From positions 4,490,586-4,554,585 of the forward strand of contig NZ_KB900614.1 of NCBI RefSeq assembly GCF_000379065.1: DNA of 64,000 bases, read 5' to 3'. The position numbers and the translations under genes are program-made. Source of the DNA: Salinispora mooreana. Lineage in GTDB: Bacteria > Actinomycetota > Actinomycetes > Mycobacteriales > Micromonosporaceae. The notes under the pieces are model-generated. The model was not told the origin of the DNA, did not search any database, and saw nothing but the letters and a program-made list of their open reading frames with translations. Position 1 is the first letter of the stretch. Each line of letters starts with the position of its first letter. Shown here one piece after another: positions 34,948-44,329 of the stretch.

Positions 34948-35954
34948 GCGGTGAGTCACCTGTCGTATTCCTGCTACCCGGACAGGGCGCACAACATCCG
35001 CGGATGGCCGCCGACCTCTACGGTAGTAGCGAGATCTTCACCGCCACTATGGACGAGGCTTTCACCATCCTCGACGACACGGTGCTTCGCGAGATCTGGC
35101 TGCGAGCGGACCCGGGGCCGATGTTCCACGACATCACCCACGCCCAACCCCTGCTGTTGTCGGTGGACTACGCTCTCGCCCGAACAGTCATCGCCGCAGG
35201 CGTGCGGCCTGACGCCGTGCTCGGGCACTCCGTCGGTGAGATCGCTGCCGCAGTCGTCGCCGGGGTGTTCGACTTTGCCGACGCCCTCTTGCTGCTGGCC
35301 ACTTTCGTCCGTACCTACCGCCACGCCCCTGCGGGAGGCATGCTCGCGGTGGCCAGCTCCCCGGAAGTGGTTGATGAACGGCTGACCGGAATCCCCGACG
35401 TCGTCATCGGTGCGATCAACGGACCACGGCAGGTGCTGGTCTGTGGTGGTCGAAGTGGCCTGACGGCCGCGCGGCGACGGCTGCTTGCCGATGGTGTCAC
35501 ATGTGCGGAAGTCGCCGCACGGCAACCGTTTCATAGCCCGCTGATGAACGACGTCCCAGCGCAGCTCGACGGCGCGTCGCCCGACCCGTACTCGACCATT
35601 CGGCCGCGCGCACCTCGAACGCGCATGTACTCGGGGTACCTTGGTGGACCGTTGGACGCGGCGCACGCGACCGACCTTCAATTCTGGCTGTCGCAACCGT
35701 CCAGTCCGGTCTACTTCGGGTCGGCACTACGGGCGGTCCTCGCCGGCGGTCCCTGCACTCTGGTCGAGACCGGACCCGGCCAGTCGCTGTCGACGCTGGC
35801 CCGTCGTACACCTGCCGTCGCCCGTGGGGAGAGCCGGTGCCTGGCGGCACTGCCTCCCCGGCGGCTTGCGCCCGGAGCCGACACCACCGCCATGGCGGCC
35901 ATGCTCGATCAGCTCAGCCACCTGACCACTGATGTGCCGACCCGGAAGGACTGA
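34944..35954 (+). CDS. encL: Acyl-CoA:ACP acyltransferase (EncL-like)
   Basis: 336 residues with an AT fold: VVFLLPGQGAQHPRMAADLY, nucleophile Ser96 in LGHSVGEIAAAVVAG, catalytic His197 in QPFHSPLM, and Arg123 where malonyl-specific ATs hold the carboxylate. Most type II PKS clusters lack a dedicated AT. Clusters with non-acetate starters, including enterocin, carry one, so loading of the benzoyl or malonyl unit is inferred. Start GTG 34944 overlaps the ACP stop. Confidence 0.85.
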   Translation: MSGESPVVFLLPGQGAQHPRMAADLYGSSEIFTATMDEAFTILDDTVLREIWLRADPGPMFHDITHAQPLLLSVDYALARTVIAAGVRPDAVLGHSVGEIAAAVVAGVFDFADALLLLATFVRTYRHAPAGGMLAVASSPEVVDERLTGIPDVVIGAINGPRQVLVCGGRSGLTAARRRLLADGVTCAEVAARQPFHSPLMNDVPAQLDGASPDPYSTIRPRAPRTRMYSGYLGGPLDAAHATDLQFWLSQPSSPVYFGSALRAVLAGGPCTLVETGPGQSLSTLARRTPAVARGESRCLAALPPRRLAPGADTTAMAAMLDQLSHLTTDVPTRKD

Positions 35955-35957
35955 CCG

Positions 35958-37361
35958 ATGAACCCCAACGCCGATCTGAACGAGTTGGCGGCCCGGCTGG
36001 CCGGGCCGCTCATCCGGCCCGGTGATCCCGGATACGACCGGGCCCGACGTATCTGGAACGGGACGATCGACCGACGTCCGCTCGCCATCGCGAGACCCAC
36101 CGGGCCCGCCGATGTCCAGACTGCCGTGAACTGGGTCCGGACCAACGACGTTCCGGTTGCTGTTCGCTGCGGTGGCCACTCCATGGCCGGTCACTCGACC
36201 TGCGATGGCGGATTGGTCATCGACCTGCGGCTCATGTCGGCAGTCGTCGTCGACCCCGATGCTGAAACCGCCCGTGCTGAGGGCGGCTGTCTGCTGGGCG
36301 CATTCGACACCGCGACCCAGGCGTACATGCTGGCCACTCCCGCTGGTGTGGTCTCCCATACCGGGCTTGGTGGGCTCGTGCTCGGCGGCGGCTTCGGCTG
36401 GCTCAGCCGAAAGTACGGTTTGTCGATCGACAATCTCACCTCCGCGCAGCTCATCCTGCCCAACGGTGAGCAGGTCACGGCGAGTTCGACCGAACACCCC
36501 GACCTGTTCTGGGGACTGCGTGGTGGCGGCGGCAACTTCGGAGTCGTCACCGAATTCCAGTTCGGGTTGCACAAGGTCGGACCGATCCGCTTCTTCTGCG
36601 GCTACTTCACCCTCGACAACGCACGCGATGTGCTACGGGCCTGGCGAGAGCGAATGCCGACAGCGCCGGATGAGCTCACCTGGGTGTTCTATCTTCGGCT
36701 GGCGCCGCGACTGCCGGAGATCCCGAAGGAACTGTGGGGCACTCCGGTCCTGTGTGCGATGGCTTGCTGGGTCGGGGACCCCAACGACGGCGAGGCCGCC
36801 ATCGACGAGATCGTGGCACTGGCACCGTGCCACGGCATCACCAGAGCCACCATGCCCTATCGCGGCGTTCAAGCCTACGCCTTCCCGGGTGCCGTCGTTC
36901 CCGAAAGGATCTGTACGAAGAGCGGCTACGCCGCAGCTCTGCCCGATGAGTTGATCGACAAACTCCTCCACTACGGGTCGCGGATCACCTCGCCGTTCAG
37001 CCAGCTCGAACTGCTGTACCTCGGCGGCGCTGTCGCCCGGGTCTCCGCGGACGAGACTGCCTATCACAACCGCGACCTACCGTACGTGATCAGCTTCGCA
37101 GCGGCCTGGAACGACCCGGCCCGCGACGACACCAACACCACCTGGGCCCGCACCGGCTACGCTGACATCAGCGGATATCTATCCGGCGGCTACGTCAACT
37201 TCATGAACCCTGAGGAGGGTGGACGGACCGCCGATGCCTACGGCAAGGCCAAGTACGAACGGCTACGGGAAATCAAGGCCCGCTATGACCCGGACAATCT
37301 CTTCCGCCTCAACCCCAACATTCTCCCCGCCGCCACCACCAGCTCGGCAGCGGTAAGGTGA
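35958..37361 (+). CDS. encM: EncM-type flavoprotein, Favorskii-rearrangement oxidase
   Basis: 467 residues, BBE/VAO-type FAD oxidoreductase. The covalent-FAD site is His74 in RCGGHSMAGHSTCDGG; the FAD domain continues FGWLSRKYGLSIDNLTS and GLRGGGGNFGVVTEF; the C-terminal FAD stretch is YVNFMNPEEGGRTADAYGKA. Phrases such as ARRIWNGTIDRRP and LLGAFDTATQAYMLATPAGV closely follow what I recall of EncM from Streptomyces maritimus. EncM uses an unusual flavin-N5-oxide to oxidise the ACP-bound polyketide and trigger a Favorskii-type rearrangement, aldol and lactonisation steps. One visible difference: RCGG replaces RGGG before the flavin His. The next gene overlaps by GTGA. Confidence 0.9.
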   Translation: MNPNADLNELAARLAGPLIRPGDPGYDRARRIWNGTIDRRPLAIARPTGPADVQTAVNWVRTNDVPVAVRCGGHSMAGHSTCDGGLVIDLRLMSAVVVDPDAETARAEGGCLLGAFDTATQAYMLATPAGVVSHTGLGGLVLGGGFGWLSRKYGLSIDNLTSAQLILPNGEQVTASSTEHPDLFWGLRGGGGNFGVVTEFQFGLHKVGPIRFFCGYFTLDNARDVLRAWRERMPTAPDELTWVFYLRLAPRLPEIPKELWGTPVLCAMACWVGDPNDGEAAIDEIVALAPCHGITRATMPYRGVQAYAFPGAVVPERICTKSGYAAALPDELIDKLLHYGSRITSPFSQLELLYLGGAVARVSADETAYHNRDLPYVISFAAAWNDPARDDTNTTWARTGYADISGYLSGGYVNFMNPEEGGRTADAYGKAKYERLREIKARYDPDNLFRLNPNILPAATTSSAAVR

Positions 37362-38578
37362 CGATTCCCGCCGGACATTCGGCAGCAGTGTGCGACTTCC
37401 CCGTCGTGCAGCCGGACCGGCTTGCGGTGGAACCGCTCTTCGCCGACCTACGATCCCGCACACCGATCGTCCGGGTCCGGTTGCCGTTCGGTGGAACGGC
37501 GTGGCTACTTACCCGCTATCGTGACATCAGGGCCGTGCTCGCCTCAGCACAGTGCTGTCGCGCCGCCACGACCGACCCGGACACCCCGCGCATTCTGCCC
37601 CGTGCTGGCGGCGAGGGGCTGCTGATGTCGCTGGACGCGCCCGAACACACCCGCCTGCGAGGGCTGGTGACCGCGTGGTTCACCACGCGACGGGTCGAAT
37701 CCCTGCGGCCGGCCACCGAACAGGCGGCGCGTCAGCTGATTGCCGACATGCGCGGTACTGGTCGTGCCGACCTTGTCGAACAGTTCTCCCAGAAGCTGTC
37801 GGCGACAGTAATCGGCGACCTACTCGGTGTGCCACGCAGCGATCGAGAGACCTTCCAGAGGTGGAGCGAAGCCCTGCTCTCCTCCACCTCATATACACAG
37901 ACCCAGGTACAGCAAGCCACCGCCGAACTCAACAACTATTTCGGCTACCTCATCGATCAGCGCGACAGTCACCCCTCAGACGATCTCGTCGGGACTCTGG
38001 TCCGGAACATGCAGGCCGGGAAACTCTCCCGCCGTGAAGTCCTCGCGCTCGTCACCGATCTACTCGTCGCCGGATTCGAAACCACTGCCGGGCAGCTCAC
38101 GAACTCCGTGTACACGCTGTCCACCATCCCCGGTGCCTGGGCATGGCTTGCCGCCGATCGCACCCGCATCCCCGCCGCGGTCGAGGAACTGCTGCGTGCC
38201 CTCCCACTGGGTGCCGGGGGATTTCGCGCCCGGGTCACCACCGCACCGATCACTCTGGGCGGTGACACCGACCGCCCGACCACCATCCCCGCCGGTCACG
38301 TGATTATCGCCCCGACCATCGCAGCCAACACCGACCCCGAAGCATTCGACGAACCGCTCACGATCCGCCTTGACCGGCCGCGTAACCAACATCTCGCCTT
38401 CGGCCACGGTGCTCACCGCTGCCTCGGTGCTCCGCTGGCCCGGATGGAACTCACCACCGCGCTCGATGAACTGATTGAGGCATTCCCCTCCCTGACTCTT
38501 GCCGCTCCCGAAACAGATCTGCAGTGGAAGTCAGGCCTGCAAATCCGTGGCCCCCGTGCCCTTCCTGTCACCTGGTGA
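37358..38578 (+). CDS. encR: Cytochrome P450 (EncR-like)
   Basis: 406 residues. I-helix AGFETTAG (238-245), ExxR in EELLR (276-280), heme loop FGHGAHRCLG with Cys355. A bacterial class I P450 needing ferredoxin; no ferredoxin gene is in the cluster, unlike the enc cluster which has EncQ. In enterocin synthesis EncR hydroxylates 5-deoxyenterocin in the last step, the likely role here. The GTG start overlaps the encM-like stop, so both belong to the PKS operon. Confidence 0.88.
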   Translation: MTIPAGHSAAVCDFPVVQPDRLAVEPLFADLRSRTPIVRVRLPFGGTAWLLTRYRDIRAVLASAQCCRAATTDPDTPRILPRAGGEGLLMSLDAPEHTRLRGLVTAWFTTRRVESLRPATEQAARQLIADMRGTGRADLVEQFSQKLSATVIGDLLGVPRSDRETFQRWSEALLSSTSYTQTQVQQATAELNNYFGYLIDQRDSHPSDDLVGTLVRNMQAGKLSRREVLALVTDLLVAGFETTAGQLTNSVYTLSTIPGAWAWLAADRTRIPAAVEELLRALPLGAGGFRARVTTAPITLGGDTDRPTTIPAGHVIIAPTIAANTDPEAFDEPLTIRLDRPRNQHLAFGHGAHRCLGAPLARMELTTALDELIEAFPSLTLAAPETDLQWKSGLQIRGPRALPVTW

Positions 38579-38623
38579 CACTCTCCCGCAACACAGACCG
38601 CTCGCAGAAAGGCACGTAACCAT

Positions 38624-40243
38624 ATGGGATTGACGATCAGACTTCGTGACCGTGTCAGCCTTGGCGAGGTCGCCCGGGCGGCCCTCAATCGGCTACCGGT
38701 CGAGCTCGATGAACACTGCTGGCACCGGGTGGCCAAGTCGCGCGCGCTACTGGACAAGTTCGTCGCCGACGGCCGCATCATCTATGGGGTGACCACCAGT
38801 GTCGGCGGTTTTGCCCACCGCCTGGTGTCCGCCGAGGACGCCCAGCAACTGCAGGAAAACTTGATCAACGCTGTGGCGACCAACGTGGGGACCTATCTTG
38901 ACGAGGACACCACCCGGGCGATCATGATCGCCCGGGTGGTGTCGCTGTCCTTGGGTAACTCGGCTATCCAGCCCGAAAACCTCCAGACCTACCTCGCCAT
39001 GATCAACGCCGATGTGCTGCCCTGCATCCCGGAGAAGGGCTCGCTCGGTACCAGCGGCGACCTCGGCCCATTAGCCTGCATCGCGTTGGTCAGCATCGGC
39101 CAGTGGAAGGCGTACTACCGCGGTGAAGTCCTCGACGGCGCTACAGCTCTGCAGCGGGCTGGGATTGCCCCGGCACGGCTGAGCTACAAGGAGGGGCTTG
39201 CCATGATCAACGGCACTGCCGGGATGGTGGGGATCGCGCTACTCACCCACCAGTCCGCCTGCCGTCTGGTGGAGCTTTACCACGTGATATCTGCTCTGTC
39301 GATCGAGGGGCTGGCCGGCATCGTCGACCCATTCCACCCCCAGGTGCACACGGTCAAACCTCATCGCGGGCAGGCTCGCGCCGCCGACCGCATCCACCGC
39401 GCCTTGCGCGACTCCACCCTGGCGCGGTCCGAACGAAGCGTCGAGGCCGCCCTGGCCGCACGACGCGACAACGGCCCGACGGGTACCCACGACACGATGG
39501 CGATCGAAGATGCGTACTCGATCCGCTGTACACCCCAGATCCTCGGCCCGATCGCCGACAGTCTGGATTGGATCGGTAACACCATCGAGAATGAGCTCAA
39601 CGCCACCAGCGACAATCCGATCGTGCTTCCCGATGTAGCGGACATATTTCACAACGGTCATTTCCATGGTCAGTACATCGCAATGGCCATGGACCACCTT
39701 GCCATCGCGATGACGACTCTGGTAAATCTGGCCAACCGTCGCGTCGACCGGTTTCTCGACCAGTCCAACAGTAACGGCCTTCCACCTTTTCTGTGTCGGG
39801 AGAATCCTGGGCTACGACTGGGGCTGATGGGCGGGCAGTTCATGACCGCCTCGGTGACCGCCGAGACGCGTACCCTCGCCGTGCCGGTCTCCACCCAATC
39901 CCTGACCACTACCGCCGATTTTCAGGACATCGTCTCCTTCGGTTTCGTGGCGGCTCGTCGTGCGCGAGAAGTTCTGCGTAACACCGCCTACGTCATAGCG
40001 TTTGAGTTGTTGTGTGCCTGTCAGGCCGCGGATATCCGTGGTGCCGAGGGCCTGAGCTCCTGGACACGGCCGCTGTACGAGCGAGTGCGGACGGTGACCC
40101 CTTACCTGGATCGCGATCTGCCCCTCACCGAGCATGTCGAGGCACTGGCCGACTTCCTGCTCAGCGAAGAAGCCGCAGATTTCGTCGGCCCGCCCAGCAG
40201 CCCCGAGGCGTCTTCCCAAGCCCTCATCACCGACCGTGTCTGA
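38624..40243 (+). CDS. encP: Phenylalanine ammonia-lyase (EncP-like, MIO enzyme)
   Basis: 539 residues of the aromatic amino acid ammonia-lyase family. The catalytic MIO is built from Thr143-Ser144-Gly145 in SLGTSGDLGPLAC, where most family members have Ala-Ser-Gly; Thr is the EncP version. Tyr54 (RIIYGVTTSVGGF) is the general base; NSNGLPPFLCRENPGLRLGL and SIRCTPQILGPIADSLDW are further active-site landmarks. It deaminates phenylalanine to trans-cinnamate, first step to the benzoyl starter. An aminomutase activity is a less likely alternative. Codon 150 is TTA (39071-39073), rare in this genome. It overlaps the next gene by 8 bp. Confidence 0.92.
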   Translation: MGLTIRLRDRVSLGEVARAALNRLPVELDEHCWHRVAKSRALLDKFVADGRIIYGVTTSVGGFAHRLVSAEDAQQLQENLINAVATNVGTYLDEDTTRAIMIARVVSLSLGNSAIQPENLQTYLAMINADVLPCIPEKGSLGTSGDLGPLACIALVSIGQWKAYYRGEVLDGATALQRAGIAPARLSYKEGLAMINGTAGMVGIALLTHQSACRLVELYHVISALSIEGLAGIVDPFHPQVHTVKPHRGQARAADRIHRALRDSTLARSERSVEAALAARRDNGPTGTHDTMAIEDAYSIRCTPQILGPIADSLDWIGNTIENELNATSDNPIVLPDVADIFHNGHFHGQYIAMAMDHLAIAMTTLVNLANRRVDRFLDQSNSNGLPPFLCRENPGLRLGLMGGQFMTASVTAETRTLAVPVSTQSLTTTADFQDIVSFGFVAARRAREVLRNTAYVIAFELLCACQAADIRGAEGLSSWTRPLYERVRTVTPYLDRDLPLTEHVEALADFLLSEEAADFVGPPSSPEASSQALITDRV

Positions 40244-40601
40244 CCGGCAGGACGTGCTCGACATTGTGGAGCAATGGCGGCACGCCGAACTGGCCGGAGA
40301 CTCCGCCGAACTGGCGAAGTTACTGGCTGACAACTTCGTCGGTATCGGCCCCCTAGGGTGGGTGCGCACCAAAGCGCAGTGGCTGAGCAAGTATCGCAGC
40401 GGTACGGTTCGGAACGACGCGTTCGAGTTGTTCGACGTCCGGACCTTGGCGCTGGGATCAAGCACTCTGGTGGTTGCTCGTCAGACGCAGCGTGGCGTCA
40501 ACGGCACCACGGACACCTCCGGCGAGTACCGGTTCTCGCTGACGGTGTCCGAGGGCCGAATCTGCTCGATCCATGTTACCCGCATCATCCCAGCGCCATA
40601 G
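40236..40601 (+). CDS. NTF2-fold protein (DUF4440/SnoaL-like), second in cluster
   Basis: 121 residues starting at GTG inside the end of the PAL gene: VLDIVEQWRHAELAGDSAEL, LLADNFVGIGPLGWVRTKAQ, WLSKY, then a C-terminal strand pair. Typical of small polyketide isomerase/cyclase-like or accessory proteins. Codon 29 is TTA. Its last 17 bp overlap the convergent ligase gene. No reaction can be assigned. Confidence 0.7.
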   Translation: MSDRQDVLDIVEQWRHAELAGDSAELAKLLADNFVGIGPLGWVRTKAQWLSKYRSGTVRNDAFELFDVRTLALGSSTLVVARQTQRGVNGTTDTSGEYRFSLTVSEGRICSIHVTRIIPAP

Positions 40602-42075
40602 TGGCTTCCCGGCCACGTAACGCGAACCGCTGCACCTTGCCGTTCGGTGCCTTCGGCAGTGACTCGGTCATCTCGAAGTAGTGTGGAACGTGGTCGGGTT
40701 GCAACCGCTGTGCGCACCAGCGTCGCAGCTCGTTGACAAGCTCACCGGTGCCGGGTTCCGGGCGAGTAGGTACGACAAATGCCTTGATCCGGTTCATGGT
40801 GCCCGTCGCCATTGCGACGACGGCGACCTCGCTGACCGTCGGGTGCGCCACCAACTCGGACTCGATCACATGGGCCGACACCCACATGCCACCGATCTTC
40901 ATTAGATCATCTAGCCGTCCGAGGTACCGGTATCGGCCGTCAGTGACAGTGAAGCAGTCACCGGTGCGGAACCACTGACCGTGGAACGCCTTCCGGGTCG
41001 CATCCTGGTTTCTCCAGTAGCGGTCGAACGTGCTCGGGCCGCGCACCCACAGTTCCCCAGCATCCTCGGGTGCCCCAGGATGCGATCGCAGATCTAGCTC
41101 GTAGCCGGGGACCGCGTGTCCCACCGAGCCGGCGACCACGTCTCCCGGCCTGTTGCTGCAGTAGACGTGCAGCATCTCGGTCGACCCGATCCCGTCAAGG
41201 ATCTCGACTCCGAAGCTTTCGCGCCACCGGTGCCAAATCGGTGCCGCCAGTGGCTCGGCCGCTGACACGCACAGCCGTAACGAACCGAGATCTGCCGTTG
41301 GGCCGGCATGCCGGAGCACCGCGTTATACAGCGCCGGCACCGAGAACAGGACTGTCGGATGAAACCGCTCGATGGTACGCAGGATGCCGTCCGGTCCCGG
41401 CCTACCGCGCAGGTAGACCACCGATGCGCCGTGCCACAGTGGGAACAGCAGGCCGCCGCCCAGCCCGTAGGCGTGGAACAGCTTCGCGGTGGAGAAGAAC
41501 ACGTCATCTGCCGTCGTACCCAGCACCTGCCTGGCATACCCGTCACAACTACCGGCGACGTCACGGTGTAGATGCACCACTGCCTTGGGCTGTCCGGTGG
41601 AGCCGGAACTGTAGAGCCAGAACGCCGTGTCTTCGCCGTCAATCTCTGCCGGTGTGATCTGGCTCGCGAGCCCATCAGGCAGGTCGGCTACAAGTTCGGC
41701 ACCCGAGACCACCGGGCAGTCGGCGGTCGCACCGTCGCGGTCGGTAACCCAGGCGCGGGCGCGACTGTGGGCAAGCGCGTAGTCGGCCATGTCAGCCCAG
41801 GGGTTGAGCATGACCGGAACGACACCGATCCGTACAGCCCCCAGTACTGCGGCAACGCATTCGGCAGAATCGTCCAACTCAACGATGACGCGGTCCTCCC
41901 GCCTCAAGTCGAGCGACCGCAGCCGCGCCGCCGCTGTCTGGATCATCCGTAGCAAGCTGCTGTAGCTGACCGGTCCGCCATCGGCATAGATCGCGATGCG
42001 GCTGCCTCGCCCGGCATCGACAACCCGATCGACGACAGTTACCAACGGCGCGACGTTCTCTAGAGTCGAATCCAC
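40585..42075 (-). CDS. encN: Benzoate-CoA-ligase-type acyl-activating enzyme (EncN-like)
   Basis: 496 residues, ANL superfamily. P-loop-like FWLYSSGSTGQPKAVVHLHR, A5-like ILDGIGSTEMLHVYCSNRPG, A7-like WFRTGDCFTVTDGRYRYLGR, and the catalytic Lys near LPKAPNGKVQRF. GIGSTEMLH and AKLFHAYGLGGGLLFPLWHG are typical of benzoate-CoA ligases. In the enterocin pathway EncN activates benzoate directly for priming. It is convergent to the main operon, overlapping its last gene, and so is separately transcribed. Confidence 0.85.
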   Translation of the reverse strand: MDSTLENVAPLVTVVDRVVDAGRGSRIAIYADGGPVSYSSLLRMIQTAAARLRSLDLRREDRVIVELDDSAECVAAVLGAVRIGVVPVMLNPWADMADYALAHSRARAWVTDRDGATADCPVVSGAELVADLPDGLASQITPAEIDGEDTAFWLYSSGSTGQPKAVVHLHRDVAGSCDGYARQVLGTTADDVFFSTAKLFHAYGLGGGLLFPLWHGASVVYLRGRPGPDGILRTIERFHPTVLFSVPALYNAVLRHAGPTADLGSLRLCVSAAEPLAAPIWHRWRESFGVEILDGIGSTEMLHVYCSNRPGDVVAGSVGHAVPGYELDLRSHPGAPEDAGELWVRGPSTFDRYWRNQDATRKAFHGQWFRTGDCFTVTDGRYRYLGRLDDLMKIGGMWVSAHVIESELVAHPTVSEVAVVAMATGTMNRIKAFVVPTRPEPGTGELVNELRRWCAQRLQPDHVPHYFEMTESLPKAPNGKVQRFALRGREATMALG

Positions 42076-42138
42076 CTCACTAGTAGCCGATAGGCGCTTC
42101 GAGACGGGTTCGAAGATCCGTCGAGGCGCCTTTGCTGA

Positions 42139-42690
42139 CTACAAACTCAGCCGGAGGGTCATGCCCAGATGCAGCATGCGCACGGTGGCAACGAACCCGG
42201 CCCGGACTCCGGTGCCGAACAGCGTCCGAAGGCCGGCGATGTCATGGCGGATGGTCTTGACGCTGAGGTTGGTGAACGCCGCCAATTCCTCGTCGAGATT
42301 CCGGCGACGAGCCCGTGCAGTACACGCAGGCGCCGCGACGGTGACGAGGTACGCACGACGTCGCGCCGCCACGCTGTCGGAGCTGGTACGCGCCGAGACA
42401 CCTCCGATACCGGCTTCGACACCATGGCGCCGCCGCGGTCGGTGTAGATGGTGTACGGCTCGAACCCGTTACGGCTGATCGCCTCGGCCAGGGCATCGCG
42501 GGCTACGACCGCGTCTTCCCCGCCGCGACGAGCCAGCCGGGGACGAAGCGCTCTGCCGGCGCCACTCGCTGCCCTACCAGAACGGAACGGATGGTATCCA
42601 CGACGCCAACGTCCTGCTGTGGAGGAGCCGGGGTAGTCACCATGCGCACTTTTTGAGTACCGAATGAGCGAACCCCGGCTCGACCAACCA
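42139..42690 (-). pseudogene. LuxR-type (HTH) regulator, frameshifted
   Basis: Successive frames give DTIRSVLVGQRVAPAERFVP, RDALAEAISRNGFEPYTIYT, PTAWRRDVVRTSSPSRRLRV, and finally the helix-turn-helix EELAAFTNLSVKTIRHDIAG with LRTLFGTGVRAGFVATVRML. The C-terminal HTH is well preserved, but at least two frameshifts separate it from the start. A former regulator next to the ligase, probably of this cluster. Confidence 0.6.
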
Positions 42691-42828
42691 AGGTCACCTA
42701 CAACATCTAAAGTATGCCTGAGCAGGATTGGCGCCGGCGTCGACAGCAGCGACGCCCCCGGCGCGTCCGGTGCATCCCAGACAGGCCAGACCGTCACTCA
42801 CCGCACAGAACTCGTTGCGCGGAATGGC

Positions 42829-44247
42829 TCATTTCCGGTCGCGTTGGGCGGGTAGCACCAGCACGACCACCGCCACGGCAATCATGATCACGGCGATCAC
42901 GGAGAACGCGCGGCTATTCGCGTCGATCTGAGCAGCCGGGCCGGTGCGGTCCGTGGTCGCGACAGTGACCAGAGCCGCCAGTCCCAGCGCACCGCCCACC
43001 TGTTTGGTGGTGTTCATGAGCCCTGACGCCGCGCCTGCGTCCGACGTCGGCACACCGGAGGTGACCGCGGTGGTGAGCGGAGTGTTCAGCAGTCCACTGC
43101 CGATGCTGAACACGACGGCTGGGCCGAGGATCCCCGCGAGGTAGCTGCTCTGCACCGTCAGTTGGGACTGCCACCAGAACCCCAAAGCCGCCAGCAACGC
43201 CCCCACCATAATGAGGATCCGCCCGTCAACGTGACGCATCAGCCACGGTGTCGCGAGGGCACCTACCACGACCGTCACCACCGTGTGCGGTAAGAACGCC
43301 AGCCCGGTCTGCACGGGGCTGTAGGCGAGCGCGTTCTGCATGGACAGCGTGAGGAAGAACCACATCGGGTTGAGACAGGCTCCCGCCAGTAGCATGGCCA
43401 CGTTGCCCACCGACAGCGACCGAATAGTGAACAGCCGCAGCGGGATCAACGGCGATGCCGCCCAGCGCGCCTCGATCGCGACGAACACCGCCAACAGCAC
43501 CGAGCCAATCACAAGGCCCGCAACCGCCGACCGCGAGGACCACCCAGCGTCTGCCGCCTCGGCCATTCCGAACGCCAGCCCTCCCAACCCGGCTGTGGCC
43601 AGCACCGCCCCGGCCACATCCGGTCGTGGACCTGCCGCCTCGGTACGGTCGGCAACCACATGACGCACCGTGAGGATCGCCACCACCACCCCGATCGGCA
43701 CGTTGATCAACAACGTCGACCGCCACGACAGGTACTCCGTTAGCACGCCGCCTGCCAGATTGCCTGCCGTGCCTCCGGCGACACCGACGGCGGTCCAGGT
43801 CGCCAACGCCCGCGTCCGCACCCGCCCTTCCGGGAAGGTCGCGGTCAGAATCGTCAGCGTCGCCGGTGCCAGCACCGCAGCCCCCAGCCCCTGCACGGCC
43901 CGCGCGGCAACCAGCGCCGTCGCTGAATTGGCTAGGCCTCCGACGAGACTCGCGCCGGCGAACAGCGCCAACCCGATCAGAAAGATCCGGCGGCGGCCAC
44001 ACCAGTCGGCCAGCCGTCCGCCAAGCAGGAGAAACCCGGCGAAGGTCAACGCGTAGGCGTTTACCACCCACTGCTGACTGGTTTCGTCGAACCCCAGCGC
44101 ATCGCGGATCGACGGTAGCGCGACGTTCACCACCGAAATGTCGAGTACCACCATGAACTGTGCGCAGCACGCCACTGCCAGCACGATCTTCGCTGATACC
44201 CCACTGAGACCGGCATCGACGTCACCGGGAACCTTATGCTGCGCCAT
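42829..44247 (-). CDS. MFS drug exporter of the polyketide cluster (DHA2 family)
   Basis: About 472 residues, 14 helices. FMVVLDISVVNVALPSIRDA in TM1, motif A GRLADWCGRRRIFLIGLALF, and motif C-like AVGVAGGTAGNLAGGVL are DHA2 signatures. The ATG at 44247 (MAQHKVPG) has GGAGTGGG just upstream; the longer frame to 44337 would run through the operator. Divergent from a TetR gene with a perfect palindrome between them, so the pump is probably induced by the cluster product or an intermediate. Likely self-resistance by export. Confidence 0.9.
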   Translation of the reverse strand: MAQHKVPGDVDAGLSGVSAKIVLAVACCAQFMVVLDISVVNVALPSIRDALGFDETSQQWVVNAYALTFAGFLLLGGRLADWCGRRRIFLIGLALFAGASLVGGLANSATALVAARAVQGLGAAVLAPATLTILTATFPEGRVRTRALATWTAVGVAGGTAGNLAGGVLTEYLSWRSTLLINVPIGVVVAILTVRHVVADRTEAAGPRPDVAGAVLATAGLGGLAFGMAEAADAGWSSRSAVAGLVIGSVLLAVFVAIEARWAASPLIPLRLFTIRSLSVGNVAMLLAGACLNPMWFFLTLSMQNALAYSPVQTGLAFLPHTVVTVVVGALATPWLMRHVDGRILIMVGALLAALGFWWQSQLTVQSSYLAGILGPAVVFSIGSGLLNTPLTTAVTSGVPTSDAGAASGLMNTTKQVGGALGLAALVTVATTDRTGPAAQIDANSRAFSVIAVIMIAVAVVVLVLPAQRDRK

Positions 44248-44259
44248 GCCCACTCCGTA

Positions 44260-44277
44260 ATGATACAGATGTATCAT
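44260..44277. promoter_or_regulatory. TetR operator between exporter and repressor
   Basis: ATGATACAGATGTATCAT is an inverted repeat with perfect 8-bp arms around GA. It lies 13 bp upstream of the exporter start and 53 bp upstream of the preferred TetR start. Placement and symmetry make it the obvious site for autoregulated repression of both genes. Confidence 0.8.
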
Positions 44278-44329
44278 GGAGAAGGCTACCACAGCGAAAT
44301 CGATAGCGGACGCAACGAAAGGGGCCCCA

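Noticed and set aside
38624..40243. Histidine ammonia-lyase or tyrosine aminomutase as identity of the MIO enzyme
   Set aside because: TSG MIO motif and overall resemblance to EncP, in an EncM-containing cluster, favour phenylalanine ammonia-lyase. Aminomutase is left only as a minor alternative.
40585..42075. NRPS adenylation domain
   Set aside because: No carrier domain follows, and the motifs are those of stand-alone benzoate-CoA ligases.
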